Below, piece by piece: positions 1-12,086 of a stretch of DNA of 64,000 bases (the first letter of the stretch is position 1; the number at the start of each line of letters is the position of its first letter). The stretch is from Castanea sativa (lineage: Eukaryota > Streptophyta > Magnoliopsida > Fagales > Fagaceae), in assembly GCF_040712315.1 (NCBI RefSeq), contig NC_134022.1, positions 5,828,001 to 5,892,000 of the forward strand, read 5' to 3'. Below the pieces are notes generated by a model. That model was not told the DNA's origin, ran no database searches, and was given only the letters and a program-made list of their open reading frames with translations. Position numbers and translations under genes: made by a program.

Positions 1-164
1 TAGAAAGACTAAGTTCTAAACTGTTACATTTTTTCAAGATTGTCAATCTAAAAAATGAGGTTGTTAATTTCCACACTAGTATTGGGGAAATGCCTGATGA
101 AATTTCTACTATCCTCTCAAGTGAGACATGGTTGTTGATTCCTTCATCACTAATATTTAATGTT

Positions 165-480
165 ATTGAATGCAAATGAGTGTTTCTCGTTAAGCACTAG
201 TCTGATGGAACCATTAAAAGGTACAAAGCATGGCTACTTGCCAAGGGCTTTCATTAGAAGCCAAGCATTTACTACTCTAAAATGTTAAGTATTGTGATCA
301 ACCCTATCATTTTCTACATTACCCAATCTCTTGGCTTCACTAATTTCGCATATGGGTGCAAACTTCAAAGATCTCTCTATGGTTTCAAACATGCCCCACA
401 AACATGGTTTAGCTCTCTCTCCAACTTTCTCATTTGTCAAGGCTTCTATGCAACTAGAGCTGTTCCCAGGTGTGCTAATA
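165..480 (+). pseudogene. Ty1/copia reverse-transcriptase relic
   Basis: Decayed piece of a Ty1/copia polyprotein (RVT_2 type reverse transcriptase). In the + frames one reads a DGTI..YKA..LAKGFH-like stretch near 190-255, and then LQRSLYGFKHAPQTWFSSLS near 360-425. The latter matches the copia RT signature around 'LYGLKQAPR.WF'. The segment that normally separates these blocks, including the residues leading to the first catalytic region, is missing or unrecognisable, so there is an internal deletion as well as in-frame stops. The remaining RT, RNase H and LTRs are not seen. The window starts inside or just upstream of it, so more may lie to the left. It is not a functional gene. Family assignment is good; lineage within copia cannot be given. 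Confidence 0.7.
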
Positions 481-530
481 AGTCTTTGCCACCTGGTCAT
501 ATTTTTTTATTTTTATGTAAAATAATTTAA

Positions 531-2705
531 TTCAAGTAAGATACAACATCAATACTCCATTAGATCACATAAGACATAAACTAATAGACACAGATGGAGG
601 GATGAAAATTAGAACATTTTGCAAAGTTTAGGAAAGAAAAGTGAATTTTTGAAAGTTCAGTGACAAAAGGTAAACTTTTGTGATATGTTAGGGACAAAGA
701 TATGATATTTTACCCTTAATTTTATGTGTTTTTTTCAAAGAAATATTTTTATGTTATTAAATGTTGATAAGGACTCACTTATATCACATAATATTACAAG
801 ATATTATAAACCATAGTTAAAAAATAATTACAAAACAAGAAATGGAAAAAAAAAAAAAAAAAAAAAAAAAGAGGCCACGGAAAAAAATTAAACTGATTGC
901 TGTGAGATTTTGAGTCAAACCCAATTAATGGACAAAAACTGTGTTCTCTTTTTGGGATACCCAACACATCTTTCTCCTTTTGTGCAATAGTCTAGACACC
1001 TAAACTCGTGCATCCCCTATAATTATTTTTATCCCTTCTTTTTTCTTATTTTACGTCTTTTATAAAACTATGATCACTTCAGTGTTCAAAATATAAAATA
1101 AATAAATAAGAGATTGATGTTAAAGACAATCAAGTATTTTACAATATCTAGTGAAGATTACTGAGATCTAATAGTTCTTGTTGAAATTTAATTGCTTATT
1201 TATAAAGATAAGCATCATCCTTCATTTTCATTTTGATAAATATTTCATGAATCCACTTTTTGTAAACCTGTAGCATAGTTTAATAGTTGACCTGTAAATC
1301 TTAATTTTAATCCATAAGTTCTTTTTGTCAATCAACATATAAAACTAATGAGACTGTTCTTAACGTGGATTGCATGTAATTATTTATATTATAGTAATAT
1401 TCTGTTCTAATGGAAAAGAGAACTACTATAATAAATGTCAATCATATTTGAAATAACTTGAATAAGAAAAAGAAAATATGTTACTTTGTTAATAGACAGT
1501 TTAAAATAGGACTCCAGTTTTCCTTTTATTATTATATTAGGAAAATGGATTCTTATGTCTACAGAATTAAGGAAGTGCTCATCATATAATGATTGGTCCA
1601 AAAACAATTATCCTAGGATTATGTATTTCTATTATTTAAATCTTTCATAGTCAATATAGAAAAGACATAAAATATAATAGAAAGTACTTATTTTTAATTC
1701 TTCAACATAACTACTAACCTAAACCAATGAAAAAAGTCTTCATGCTATTATATAATTTCTGTATATTTAAAAGAAAGGATGAAACATTATATATTTTCTT
1801 TCCGATAACTTTGTAACTCAATAATATTTAAATGAAGGTAGTCAAATTTTGAAATCAGTGAATAAAAATATTATCACTAGCTTGTGCCAACAAAGCAATC
1901 TTTCCTATTGGTTTGAAGCATAGGGTCTAATGACCTTTTTTTTTAATGACCTGACAGTTCAAGGTTATTATACAAAATAAAAATAAAAAAGTGTATGGTT
2001 TATTTTGTGTTTATAAATTAATCCAAAATCCAATCTTTGGTAGCAATCATGCTAAGTGCTATAAATTAGTAAATAAGTTATTTTGAGGGAAAAAAAAAAG
2101 CTTGTGGGGACCTCGGATTTAAGTATAAATTAGAGTAAGATAATTAACTCTTTGGTGTCCGAAGATGCGTTTATGTGGTATTATTGGTCGTAGTGATGGT
2201 ATCATCAAGATTATCTGAAAGATTTTTTGTTAATATTTTATATCGAAAGAAGACAAGTTAGCGCATGCGTTTTGGCTCCATGGGAGCACTTACTTGGAAG
2301 ACTCTTAAGGACCCTAGTGCTCTCAATTATTTGATGGTCAATTGATCATGAGAAAGAAGATTACTAATTAGATGAATCTTGTTTCAAAGATATCAATTTA
2401 CACCAAAGTGTTCATCTTCATGTTAATGCACATAAATTATACATGTATTAAAGCTTCTAACATGGGACATTGCCACATTAAATGTCCTAGGTAAGAATCT
2501 AGCAGTGCTCCTTAACCTTTTTCAATAACATGCATGCTACATGATATTCTTATAATTAGGAGAGGTTTAAAGAAAATTGCATAGCCAATATTATATAATC
2601 TAGTTCGTGTTGAATTGGCTTGATGCATTAAGAAATGCAACCACAGTCCAACGTGCACTTAAAATATTTTTTAGGGGGGGTGATTATGGGGAAAAAAAAG
2701 GCTCT
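531..2705. other. AT-rich intergenic sequence, no gene seen
   Basis: No convincing coding region on either strand. Contains a long A tract near 847-870 and scattered short A/T runs. ORFs are short and of low-complexity composition. Confidence 0.6.
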
Positions 2706-2714
2706 TAATTAGTA

Positions 2715-2895
2715 GAAAAGTGCTACATCTATAATATTTTCATAATACTTTCACTACATATTATAAGCGGAAAGTTGTTATTAGTTCTAATTTGAATTCT
2801 TACAACTTAAATTACTTTTTTACCTACCCATAACAATCAATAATTACCTGTCATTTAAAATTTATTATAAAAATGTTGTGAATATAACATTTTTC
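2715..2895 (+). mobile_element. MITE family M1, copy A (Mutator-like)
   Basis: 181-bp terminal-inverted-repeat element. The left end GAAAAGTGCTACATCTATAA pairs with the reverse complement of the right end, GAAAAATGTTATATTCACAA. The flanks are TAATTAGTA (2706-2714) and TAATTTGTA (2896-2904), an 8/9 target-site match. The interior (AGTTGTTATTAGTTCTAATT) is shared with copies at 11898, 48037 and, inverted, 59259. No coding capacity. Confidence 0.75.
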
Positions 2896-3083
2896 TAATT
2901 TGTATGTTATCCAAATTTTTTTTCTTTCCATAATTTCTCTTTAAAAACCAAAAGATTTGTTGAAAAGTTAATTTACTTTTCCAAATGGAGTAGCACTCTT
3001 GGCAATCATAATCAAGATACAGTTTCCAACCTAGTTTTTTTTTTTTTTTTCTTGTTCCAAATGGCAAACCCTTATATGATAAT

Positions 3084-3948
3084 TGTTAGGTTCTAAGACT
3101 TTAATGACTAATGTATTAGAACTTCAATATGTATTATGTTGGCAAACCATGATCAAAACATAGAGTCTAGGTTTAGGCTTACTCAAAGTGTGTTTAATTG
3201 TAAAATTGGAATAAAATGATTGCAGAATTTATTGGACAAAATCTGCAAGACTCAATCGATTGAAAATTAGGTTCGATCGATCGAACCACATGCAGATTTA
3301 ATTTTCTGCAGAAATTCCAATTTAGATCAAGCTTGTTTGACGTGTATGGTTTTATGTTTTACTCCAAGTATAAAAGGAAAGCCCTAGCTACATTTTAGAA
3401 GTCTTTTGGAGTGTTGTGTGTTGAATATTTTGTGAGATCCAGAGGTGTTTACCTTCATACACATATAGAGTTATCAAGATCAAGATTTACATCAAGAACT
3501 TGATAGTTGCTTCAGTCACTGCTTACAAAACTTAAAAAAGATTTAAAACCTTTGAGTGGAGTCTCAAAGTTACAAGTAGGAGAACTTGTGATTGTAGTAG
3601 ATCAAGGAAAGAAGTAGTCTGTGAACTCGGAACTATCACGTGGTCGTGGTAGTAAGTTTTCTACTCGAGGTAGCAATAGGATGTTAGTGGTTTAAGTTCT
3701 ATTGTAAAAATTTCAATTCTTTCATATTGGATCTGTTTCATATTGAAGATAGCTAGGTTAAATTCTCCCCTGATTTTTTACCGGTTAAGTTTTTCTAGGT
3801 TATCATATCTTGTGTTCTTTATTTTTTCGCATTATTTACATGATATGATTTAAATGTGTTAATTTAGAACTGAATAATTTATCTAAGTAATCACTTGGTT
3901 AAATAACTAGGTTAAACAACTTGTGTTTAAGGAGTCTAAAAACGTACA
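3084..3948 (+). mobile_element. Solo LTR, Ty1/copia type (copy 1)
   Basis: 865-bp LTR beginning TGTTAGG and ending GTACA, flanked by a perfect 5-bp target duplication ATAAT (3079-3083 and 3949-3953). It contains a TATA box (TATAAAAG, 3369-3376) and a downstream region with TTTTTTACCGG, typical of copia U5. There is no internal domain and no second LTR next to it, so this is a solo LTR left by unequal recombination. A homologous solo LTR in the same orientation lies at 52015-52859. Internal CGAT-rich motifs near 3255-3287 are conserved in both copies. Confidence 0.88.
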
Positions 3949-3953
3949 ATAAT

Positions 3954-4740
3954 TAAGCTCCTTTTTTTCATTATGAATTTATGTTTGTTGATGTTTGTAG
4001 CAATTTTATCTCTCTCTCTCTCTCTCTCTCTCTCTAAGTTACGCTCACAACGTTTTGCATTATAGAACTAATTTTACAACACATTACAATAGAAGCTAGT
4101 TTAATAAAAATGTGCATATTCCATGCAAAATTTCAGTCATTATATTTATACCACAAGCATTTAATACTGAAAACAGCAATTGTAAATTTTTTGGTGTACT
4201 CAACCTTTCCTTAAAACTTAAAAGTTTAAATTACCATTATCATGCCAAATTATGAAATAATGAAGGGAGATTTTGGATTTTGTTCCTAAAAGACATGGTA
4301 AATTGGTAATACATTTTAAGCTCATAATTTTATTTGTTTAGTATTTAACAAAAAGAAAAACCCTAGAAAACTTAAATAAAACATTATTTTTTCTCTCATG
4401 TATTAATGAAGGATGAATGCACACATGGCGCATACCTAGATACCAATTTAGTTTACTATTTAGTTCAGAAATTGTACAGTAAGTGACTTGAAACAAGAAA
4501 GACCTAGAGTTAGGGAAATATATGAGACATGAGCCCCATGCATGAGTAGCTCACGGCATCTCCTACGGGCTAATCCAGCCCGTGAATAAGGGAAAGTGTC
4601 CTAACTCCTAACATGTTTGCCAAAAGCCTAGCCTGTGTGTGTCAGTCAAAAACTCACAATTAAGTGCATGCCCATGTTATAAGGAAGTAATGAAAAGAAA
4701 CTCCCCCAGAAGGGTCAGAACTCAGAACCAAACCCTTTTG
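3954..4740. other. Intergenic, includes a (TC)n microsatellite
   Basis: No gene seen. A TC repeat runs from 4009 to 4035. A small GC stem (ACGGGCT..AGCCCGT) lies near 4564-4582 and is too short to call. Confidence 0.55.
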
Positions 4741-5920
4741 AAATTTGACATTTGACATTTGAGAGCGAGAGAGATTGTGTTGGCGTGTGATATAGACATG
4801 AGGATATGGTGGGGGAGAAGAGTTGGTAGATCTTCCAAGGACAAAACTGGGTCTAATCAGCAAGTCAAATTAAGGGATTGGCTACCTGTCTTCTATCTTA
4901 GACTTGGTTTGTTTCTTTGCCTCTTTCTTTGTTTTGAAGGTTATACTTATCCCTCCCTCGTGGGTTTGTCTTTTATGACATCAAAGCGATCTTGTAAGGG
5001 AGAGAGAGAGAGAGACTAGTAGGTTAGGTTGTTTGATTTTGAGGGAGTGAGAGCCTCTAGGAGTAGTGAAAGTGTGTTGAGACTTGAGAGACAGAGAAAG
5101 AGAGAGAGAGAGAGACACTGAACTAAACCTCTCTTGAGTTTCTGGTGGCCTTAAATTCTGGGGGGACTTTTCTAGGATTAGGAAGGACAAAGGTTTATTA
5201 GAAGCTTTACCTCTGCCCCAAGCAAAACCCAAAAAGGCCTTATTTACCTGCTCAAGACAGGAATATCAAATTGACAATGACATTATCCCCCTCCCCACAT
5301 ACTCATAAAGCATGTGGGATTTACTTACACCCTCACACTTCCATGGTGCTTTTGTTCTAAGAGTGTTTACTAGACAAAATTGATGTGTCAGATTGTAATA
5401 ATAGATTAAAAAAAAAAAAAAACTAATATTAGCGATATATTTAATGAGTAATGGTAAGAGTTTTTCAATTCATTTATTACGAAAAATGTTGTAAAAGTTC
5501 GTGGGTATGTTATTACCATATTGTCTATTGGCACGTTTAAGGCTTGAAAAACACCTAAAAAATGCATGTGTATAGTCGGAGTATGGAAGCCACGCGCCTC
5601 CAGAACGAGTGAGTGGAGAAGAATGAGGGCAGGTAAGAGTAAGATAGATATTAAAGGACTCCCGGGATTTAAGGGGTTGAAATGTGTGTGAGAGAGAAAG
5701 AGAGATAAGAGAGAGAGAGAGAGAGAGAGAGCAATTCCCAATGAAAAATGACAGAGCTGCCTCGTGGCCGACAGCTATACGGAGCCATTTAACCCCAAAC
5801 TCCTGCGTTTTTGACCTGGGGCCTCACGTGGTCTCTCTCTCTCTCTCTCGCTCTCGCTCTCTTACCCACCCACTTGTCTCTCCCACCGGCAAACTTGTGT
5901 ATTCTTATGCTTTATAGAAT
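4741..5920. other. GA/CT-rich island of promoter or 5'-UTR character
   Basis: This stretch is richer in G+C than its surroundings and carries GA repeats near 5000-5014, 5100-5115 and 5709-5731, plus a CT repeat near 5832-5860. A G-box core CACGTG sits near 5825 beside the CT tract. The ORFs here are mostly Ser-Leu or Arg-Glu readings of the microsatellites, and none shows a domain. The make-up resembles a plant promoter or leader with GAGA-type elements, but no gene follows on either strand, so it may be an orphan regulatory region or the 5' part of a gene lost by rearrangement. A non-coding RNA precursor cannot be excluded. Confidence 0.35.
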
Positions 5921-6259
5921 TTTGCTAAGGTGTATTTTAAGGTATATAATAATTAATTATTTTAAAAAATATTTTTTTGAGAATTAAAAAAATATTGACA
6001 GTTTTTTTAATTCTTGAAAAAATATTTTTAAAAATAGATAGCTCACATATTAACTGGACTCTTCTTTATATTATAGGAGAGAGAGAGAGAGAACTGGTGT
6101 CGATTTTGTTGAAATTTTTATGGTAAAAACTATTAAAGTATACTTGTATTTTTTAAGTGGAAAAAAAAATATTTTAAAAAATTGTACATAAAAACTAAAA
6201 ATTAAAACCATAAGCTAATGCCAAAAAACATAGATATAATATTTTTTACAGTAATTAAA

Positions 6260-6653
6260 AGATAAAATTTAGATATAAAATTAGTTGTAGTCTAAGGCTA
6301 CAACTTTACTCAATATGTTTTTTTATTGAAAGTAAATTTTGACAAATTCATCATTTGATTGCATTTTTTTTCTTATATCCTTCATATTTGCAAAATTTCT
6401 AGAAAATTAAAGATTAATAGATATATTATCAATAAATTATTTAAATAAAAAAATTTTGTAGTTTAAAATCATGCATAAAATATAAGCGTGCTTATAGATC
6501 ATATAGTAAATAATATCCAATTGACATAAAATTTAACAAGTATATTAAGAGCATAAAAGATATGCAATCCATTGGCTAAAATTTCAAAATATATAATAAT
6601 GTTAATGAAATTGAATAAAATTTTTAAATTAATTTTGTAACTATGCTTTATCT
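6260..6653 (+). mobile_element. MITE family M2, copy 1 (Mutator-like)
   Basis: 394-bp element flanked by a perfect 9-bp duplication GTAATTAAA (6251-6259 and 6654-6662). The ends AGATAAAATTTAG and, inverted, AGATAAAGCATAG form the terminal repeat. The interior is homologous to 30144-30548. No coding capacity. A 9-bp TSD points to the Mutator superfamily. Confidence 0.82.
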
Positions 6654-6662
6654 GTAATTAAA

Positions 6663-7189
6663 TTAGCAAATTTTTAATGATTTTTATCTGCATGACTTCT
6701 TAAATTACATTTTTATTTTGTAATAACAATTTTTCCAGTCATTAAATTTGACTTGTTCCACTTAATTGCATTGGGTTAGGGTGTGGACTTAGCCAAGTCC
6801 AGCTAGGAACAGCCGGCTGGATGTTTGCAAGTGGTGCATATTAGTTGAGAAATATGATAATAATTAATTTGGTGATGAATAACCCCCCCAACCCCAACTA
6901 CTGGATATGCATAGACTGTGTCTTAAAGTGGAACCAATTGTCAAAGTACCATTGGATCAAACGCAGTAATACCCAGATTGAAACTTTTAAAGTATAAGGG
7001 CTAAAAACATTAACAAACCTATGTTGAGCTCAGAAGAGTCAGAACCTCGTACTTGTGCATTGGAACTGATCTTTTACTAAATAAAGCCTGTGGTTCGTAC
7101 CACAACATCTTTTTCCTTCTCCTCGCATCATTCAGGTTTTGCTTATATGTTATGGAACAGTGCGATAGTTGAAAGTTATTGCTAAAATT
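6663..7189. other. Intergenic, nothing recognised
   Basis: No ORF, repeat copy or RNA gene recognised. Slightly less AT-rich around 6775-6840. Confidence 0.5.
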
Positions 7190-7690
7190 ACATTGGGTTT
7201 ACCTTAGAAACACACAATAGTATATTATTTTTTAAAAAAAATTTAATTTTTAATACAATTTTATTAAAAATAAATTGCTTAATGTGTGGGCATACATTAA
7301 CCGAATCAATATTATATTATGGGTTTGGTTAATATATGCTCTTAGGATACACATTAATTCTCTATTTTTATAAAATTTTTATAAGAAATTGAAAAAACTG
7401 TCAAAATATTTAATTATTTTTTTGTTTTTCATAAAAAATTTTCTAAAATGGTTTACTAATGTATGCCCTGAGGGCACACGTTAGTAAATCCCTTATGGTC
7501 ATGCTAACGAATGCCCTTAGGGCATTGGTTAACAATCTATTTTAGGAAAGTTTTGACACTATTTTTATGGAAAATGAAAAAAACTGTCAAAATATTAATT
7601 GGTTATTTTTCTTTTCCCATAAAAACTTTCTTTAAATAGATTACTAACCAATACTCTAAGAATATTCGTTAACATTTCCCTATCATATAC
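7190..7690. repeat. Foldback repeat cluster
   Basis: Short inverted repeats recur around the core GCCCT.AGGGC (near 7460-7475 and 7511-7526), each flanked by arms that read as TTAAC or TTAGTAA on both sides. The blocks between them (ACTGTCAAAATATTAATT type, near 7396 and 7583) are also repeated. It looks like two or three nested foldback MITEs. No clear target duplication was found. Confidence 0.45.
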
Positions 7691-8062
7691 ACAGAGAAGT
7701 ACTAAATAACTGACTACTTACAAGTCTTTAATTCTTAGGTATACTCAGAAGATGGAGAATGATACTTCTTTTTCATATATTCGTGGTGTAGTTTACTTAT
7801 TAAGTTCATAGTAGGGCCATTATGAAAATAAGAAGAGGGAATATCATTTCTTTATATTCCGAGAGTACTTAAGAATTTTCTCTTACTTTCAATATAAAGT
7901 CTTCCATTTTCATAAACTTTAGTCTTATATAAAGTAAACAATTCATGATAGAGATTTTTTGTGGGGCAAAAATTCTTTTCTGTAGGTTGACAAGCTTTGG
8001 TGTTAATTTATAAGAGATTAAATTTTAAATTTAACCCTTAATGTTTGGGAACATTTTAATTT

Positions 8063-8211
8063 TTCTTCCTTAAAACTTCAAAATTTTGATATACTCTTGT
8101 ATCAATAGATACTCTTTGGAAAATTGACTTTTTTCCATTAAAAAAAAAAAATTCTTCCTTAAAATTTCAAAATTTTGATCTACTCTCCTATTATTCGATA
8201 CTCTTTAGAAA
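8063..8211 (+). repeat. Two-copy direct repeat, about 60 bp each
   Basis: TTCTTCCTTAAAACTTCAAA...TACTCTTTGGAAA at 8063-8123 is repeated with substitutions at 8152-8211, separated by an A tract. Local duplication of non-coding DNA. Confidence 0.65.
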
Positions 8212-9386
8212 GGAAACCCTTTCATCTATGTTCAGCTCCTATGTGGTTGTTTAATGCCACTTAAAAGTGTTACATGCGTGCGAAAAATTCTTAAGTACTT
8301 CTTGAGTAAGAGTAAGGAGAAAAGATATTTTTTCTTTTCACATTCATGGTAGACCCCATCATGAATTTAATGATGAATATGAAAGAATAGAGCATCATTC
8401 TTCGTGTTTTAGGAGTACCTAAGAATTACTTTGTGCATGCTAGTTTGCACAATAAAATCATGCCACGTTAATTTAATTATTCCATATATTAAAACAACCT
8501 AAAATTTTTTTTAAAATAAATTTCTAAAATTAATAAAATAAAATAATTGATTTAATTTCTCTTTTTTAAAATTTTTTATGGAATGGACACTTATTGTTAT
8601 GCCACATAATATTTTTACACTCCATTACATTGCATACAAAATAATCAATCCACCAAAATGGTTCCAAAGAATTGGAACCTAAAGATGGAAATTTACATCT
8701 CATATACTAAGAGTTAAATCAAGAATTAGACAAAAAAAAATTAAATAAATAATAAAAATAAATAAATCCAACAAAGCTTCACTAATCAATCCACTACGGA
8801 ACCCAAGATGAAGACCCAAGATCTGTTGAAGAAAAGAAATTTTATAGAATCTCAACTCTTGCTCATCCAATCGGGATATAATCTCAAATTCTTCTAAATT
8901 CCTTCTCAATAGATTAAGAATCGCAGAATGAAATTTTTATCTAACACATTTTCATTACATTGGATGTACATGGCGGGTTTTGTAACCCTGATAGATAGCC
9001 TATATAAAGGCACTATTATGAAATATCTTTAGCTAGGTTGGAAAGGCAAAAACCCTAGCCTGTTCAGAGAGAAGGTGTTAGCCTCCCTCTTGTGTAACTA
9101 TGAGTTCAAAAGAGAAATTTTTTCTAGTCGTTTCTTGTTGGTGAGAATGAAAGATGAAGCCATATAGTTATCATCCCAATGCTATTGTTGTGGAGTAAAT
9201 CTTCAAGAGATTCTTCGAGTCAATCGAAGGTTTTAGTTTGTGAAACGTGGGTGCATCGTCTATGTAGCGTTCATATAGTAGAAGAGTTTAGAGATTCTAT
9301 AAATATAAAGATTTCTATGGTAAACTCATCTAGTGGGATTGTAGAGGTATAGGGACAAATTTTTTGTTCTAAAACTATAAAATTCT
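8212..9386. other. LTR-like non-coding sequence
   Basis: No gene. From about 8930 the text has the look of an old LTR: TATATAAAGG near 9000, then leader-like sequence running into the tandem units that start at 9387. No termini or TSD could be fixed, so the assignment is tentative. Confidence 0.3.
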
Positions 9387-11405
9387 CTTTACTATAGTGG
9401 ATTGTTTATTTGGGAAAGGTTTCCCTCCTAGTAGTTTTTCCCTTTGATAGTTTTTCTTGGGTTTTTCACTTTGTCACCATATCATTGTCTCTCATTGTGA
9501 TTGATCTTGTACTATTGGTGGCATCTACTTAACATGCCTTATGTGTTGGAGAAAAAATACATGTTTGTATCGCATACAAAACATACGCAGCGGAAAATTA
9601 ACAGATCTACTTCATTCGTAATTAAAAACATGTGCTACGTAAGTTTTAGAATTTGAGAACAAGAAAGTGTATCTCGGTATGGTGAAATTCAAAATAATCT
9701 GAATAGAAGTACTTGGGAAGACTCTCAATCTTCACTCCAATTCCACTTGATGCCCAAGATGTGTGGTCTCTCAATCAGTTTCTAAGGAGAGAATAGGAGA
9801 GTGTCTAACACTCACATACAAACTATTTCATTCCTTGTATGTTCTTAATGAAAAACACTCATGAAAAGACTTGTGAAAACCTTAATGAAATTCTGTATGT
9901 TTCTCTCCTTATATATATAACTGATTATCTAATTGGGATAGCCTTTTGGGCCATTCCAATTGAGCTCTTGTGTGTGGCTTGGAGTGGGACCAAAAAGGAC
10001 CAACAAGATACTAGCTCCAATAGGCCTTGGGCTTTTCTGTCAACTTTTGACAAGTCCAAAGTTACCATTAACTATATTTAATACCACTATATAAATATAG
10101 TTGCACTCTAGGCCTTATCTATAAATTATATCCCAAGACTTTATTATACATGCAACTCCTTCATTAAAATATTTGTAGTAATATAAAGTCATGAAAGTAG
10201 ACTATCACTTTGAAGATTACTACATCTTACTTCTTGAGTACCCGGTTTAATCCTTTATGTTATTCATCATATATTTATGAAATCTAATGCCATAAATATA
10301 TACTTTAATAACTCCTTACTAAAGTGGTTGGGCCCAACACTCTGAATAACCAAACCTATTAAATTTATCTCAATGGAATATTTTATATTTCCGTTAAAAG
10401 ATTATGAATTTCATCTTGAGAATATATGTTCCATCAACACTAAATGCGGTTGCCCAACATACTGAGGTTTTGATTGTAACTAATAGATCTCACTCCCAAT
10501 ATATCAAAGCAACCTACATCTCATGATCAGGTCTATTATTCTCTCAAGATTAAGAGTTCATGTAAATAGAAGTCGTGAGTTTATTATTCATTTGACAATC
10601 ATTAGGAGAATAATAAATCTCACAGCAGTCCAGTTCAATATACCTTAACTCTTAAAACATATCAACATACCAACTAGAAATCTCCATTTCCATGATCAAG
10701 ACAAATCATTTTAGTTGATATGTTATAGTCTTCGCAGATGAAACGCCCAATTTCATCACCGACTACGAACTACATTTTGAGTTTACAAGGAACTTGTGAT
10801 TTACATATTCTGTGACTAAATCACATAAATCACATACAATGCATCTCATGGACTAAAATAATGTCCCATTAGTTCATTTATAAATAGTCTCATATAATTA
10901 AACAATTTAATTATTTATGACATGTCAATAAATTGGATTTTAGGGCATAAACCCCAATATTATATGCTTTAATTGTTTACCCATCTATAACTATGCATAT
11001 TCTGACTTTAATATAATGGGTTGCTCATTTGGGAAATGTTTCCCCCATAAAGATTTTTCCTTGTATAGTATTCCACTTCGTCACCATATCATTTTCTCTC
11101 ATTTTGATTGATCTTGTGCGATTGGTAATATCTATTGAATATGCCTTGTATGCTTTATTTGTAATTGTGCATATTTGGTATTTTTTTTTATTGAACTTAA
11201 AGGTTAAAAAAAAATCCAAAACCAATGGAATTTGACTTTACTATAGTGGATTTCTCATTTAGATAAGGTTTCCTCTGTAGTGATTTTTCCCTAAGGATAG
11301 TTTTCCTTGAGTCTTCTACTTCATTACCATATCATTGTTTCTTATTGTGATTGATCTTGTATCATTGGAGACGTCTAATTAATTTACATATTTGGAATAG
11401 AATGG
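9387..11405 (+). repeat. Three-unit tandem repeat, first unit split by a solo LTR
   Basis: Units start at 9387, 11006 and 11236 with CTTTACTATAGTGG or close variants. Each continues through TTTCCC...GATTTTTCCC-like text and TCACCATATCATTGT near the middle, then TTGATCTTGT. Units 2 and 3 are about 230 and 170 bp. Unit 1 is interrupted after position 9543 by the LTR at 9544-10959 and resumes with ATGCTTTAATTG. The text resembles the R-U5 part of a copia LTR, perhaps the same decayed LTR that begins before 9387. Divergence between units indicates an old duplication. Confidence 0.65.
9544..10959 (-). mobile_element. Solo LTR, copia-like, minus orientation
   Basis: About 1416 bp. On the plus strand it opens TGTTGGAGAAAAA and closes GCATAAACCCCAATA. 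Read on the minus strand it starts with the TGTTGGGGTTTATGCCC-type opening seen in many plant LTRs (second base changed here). The flanks are TTATG (9539-9543) and TTATA (10960-10964), a 4/5 TSD match. Unit 2 of the surrounding tandem repeat gives an uninterrupted version of the target. No internal domain is present. Confidence 0.7.
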
Positions 11406-11897
11406 CGACAAAGACACTAGTTCAACTTAGATGGTGCTAAATGTGCCTCTCCTCCTCCTCCTCCTAATCATCATCATGATCATTCGTATGAGGCCATTTC
11501 AAGAAAGTGATAAGGGACATTTTGTGAAAGTGATTGAGGGTGGGAATGTAGGACTGGCATTGGTAATGACATTAAGATTCATTGACACATCATTTGAGAG
11601 AGAGAGAGAGAGAGAGAGGAATACGTAATGTTGAATTATAATGGTTTTGAGAGGCAGAGAGAGTGAAATGTGATAGAGATTTAAGAGCGGGAGATAGAAA
11701 AAGAAATTGAAAAAATAGAAGATAAGTATAAAATAAAATAAAGTGATAAAAATATTTCTTTATAACGTGGACAAAACTACATAGTTTTAATACATTAAAA
11801 CTACATTGTTTTGTAATTAGGTGGCACTTAATGATCACTTAAATAGTGGAAATGAATAGATAAACATTTTTCTAAATGATATCTAACATTTGGAAAG
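11406..11897. other. Intergenic with CTC/ATC runs and a (GA)n tract
   Basis: No gene. CTCCTCCTC near 11448-11464 is followed by ATCATC. A GA repeat lies at about 11598-11618. Confidence 0.5.
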
Positions 11898-12077
11898 GAG
11901 AGGTGCTACGTCCACAACATTTTTACAACAATTTTACAACAAATCATAGATGGTTAGTTGTTATAGATTCAAATTTGAATCTAACACTAAGATTACTTTT
12001 TTGTCCAAACAATAACAACCAGTAACAATTTGCCACTTAGGATTTGTTGTAAAAATGTTGTGGACATATCATTTCTC
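11898..12077 (+). mobile_element. MITE family M1, copy B (Mutator-like)
   Basis: 180-bp element from GAGAGGTGCTACGTCC to ATATCATTTCTC. The terminal inverted repeats are built on CAACATTTTTACAAC / GTTGTAAAAATGTTG. The flanks TTTGGAAAG (11889-11897) and TTTGGAAAA (12078-12086) match at 8/9. Same orientation as copies A and C. Confidence 0.78.
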
Positions 12078-12086
12078 TTTGGAAAA

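Noticed and set aside
4981..5917. Protein genes in the GA/CT-rich island
   Set aside because: Products are mostly Ser-Leu or Arg-Glu repeats read from microsatellites, with no domain and no consistent start.
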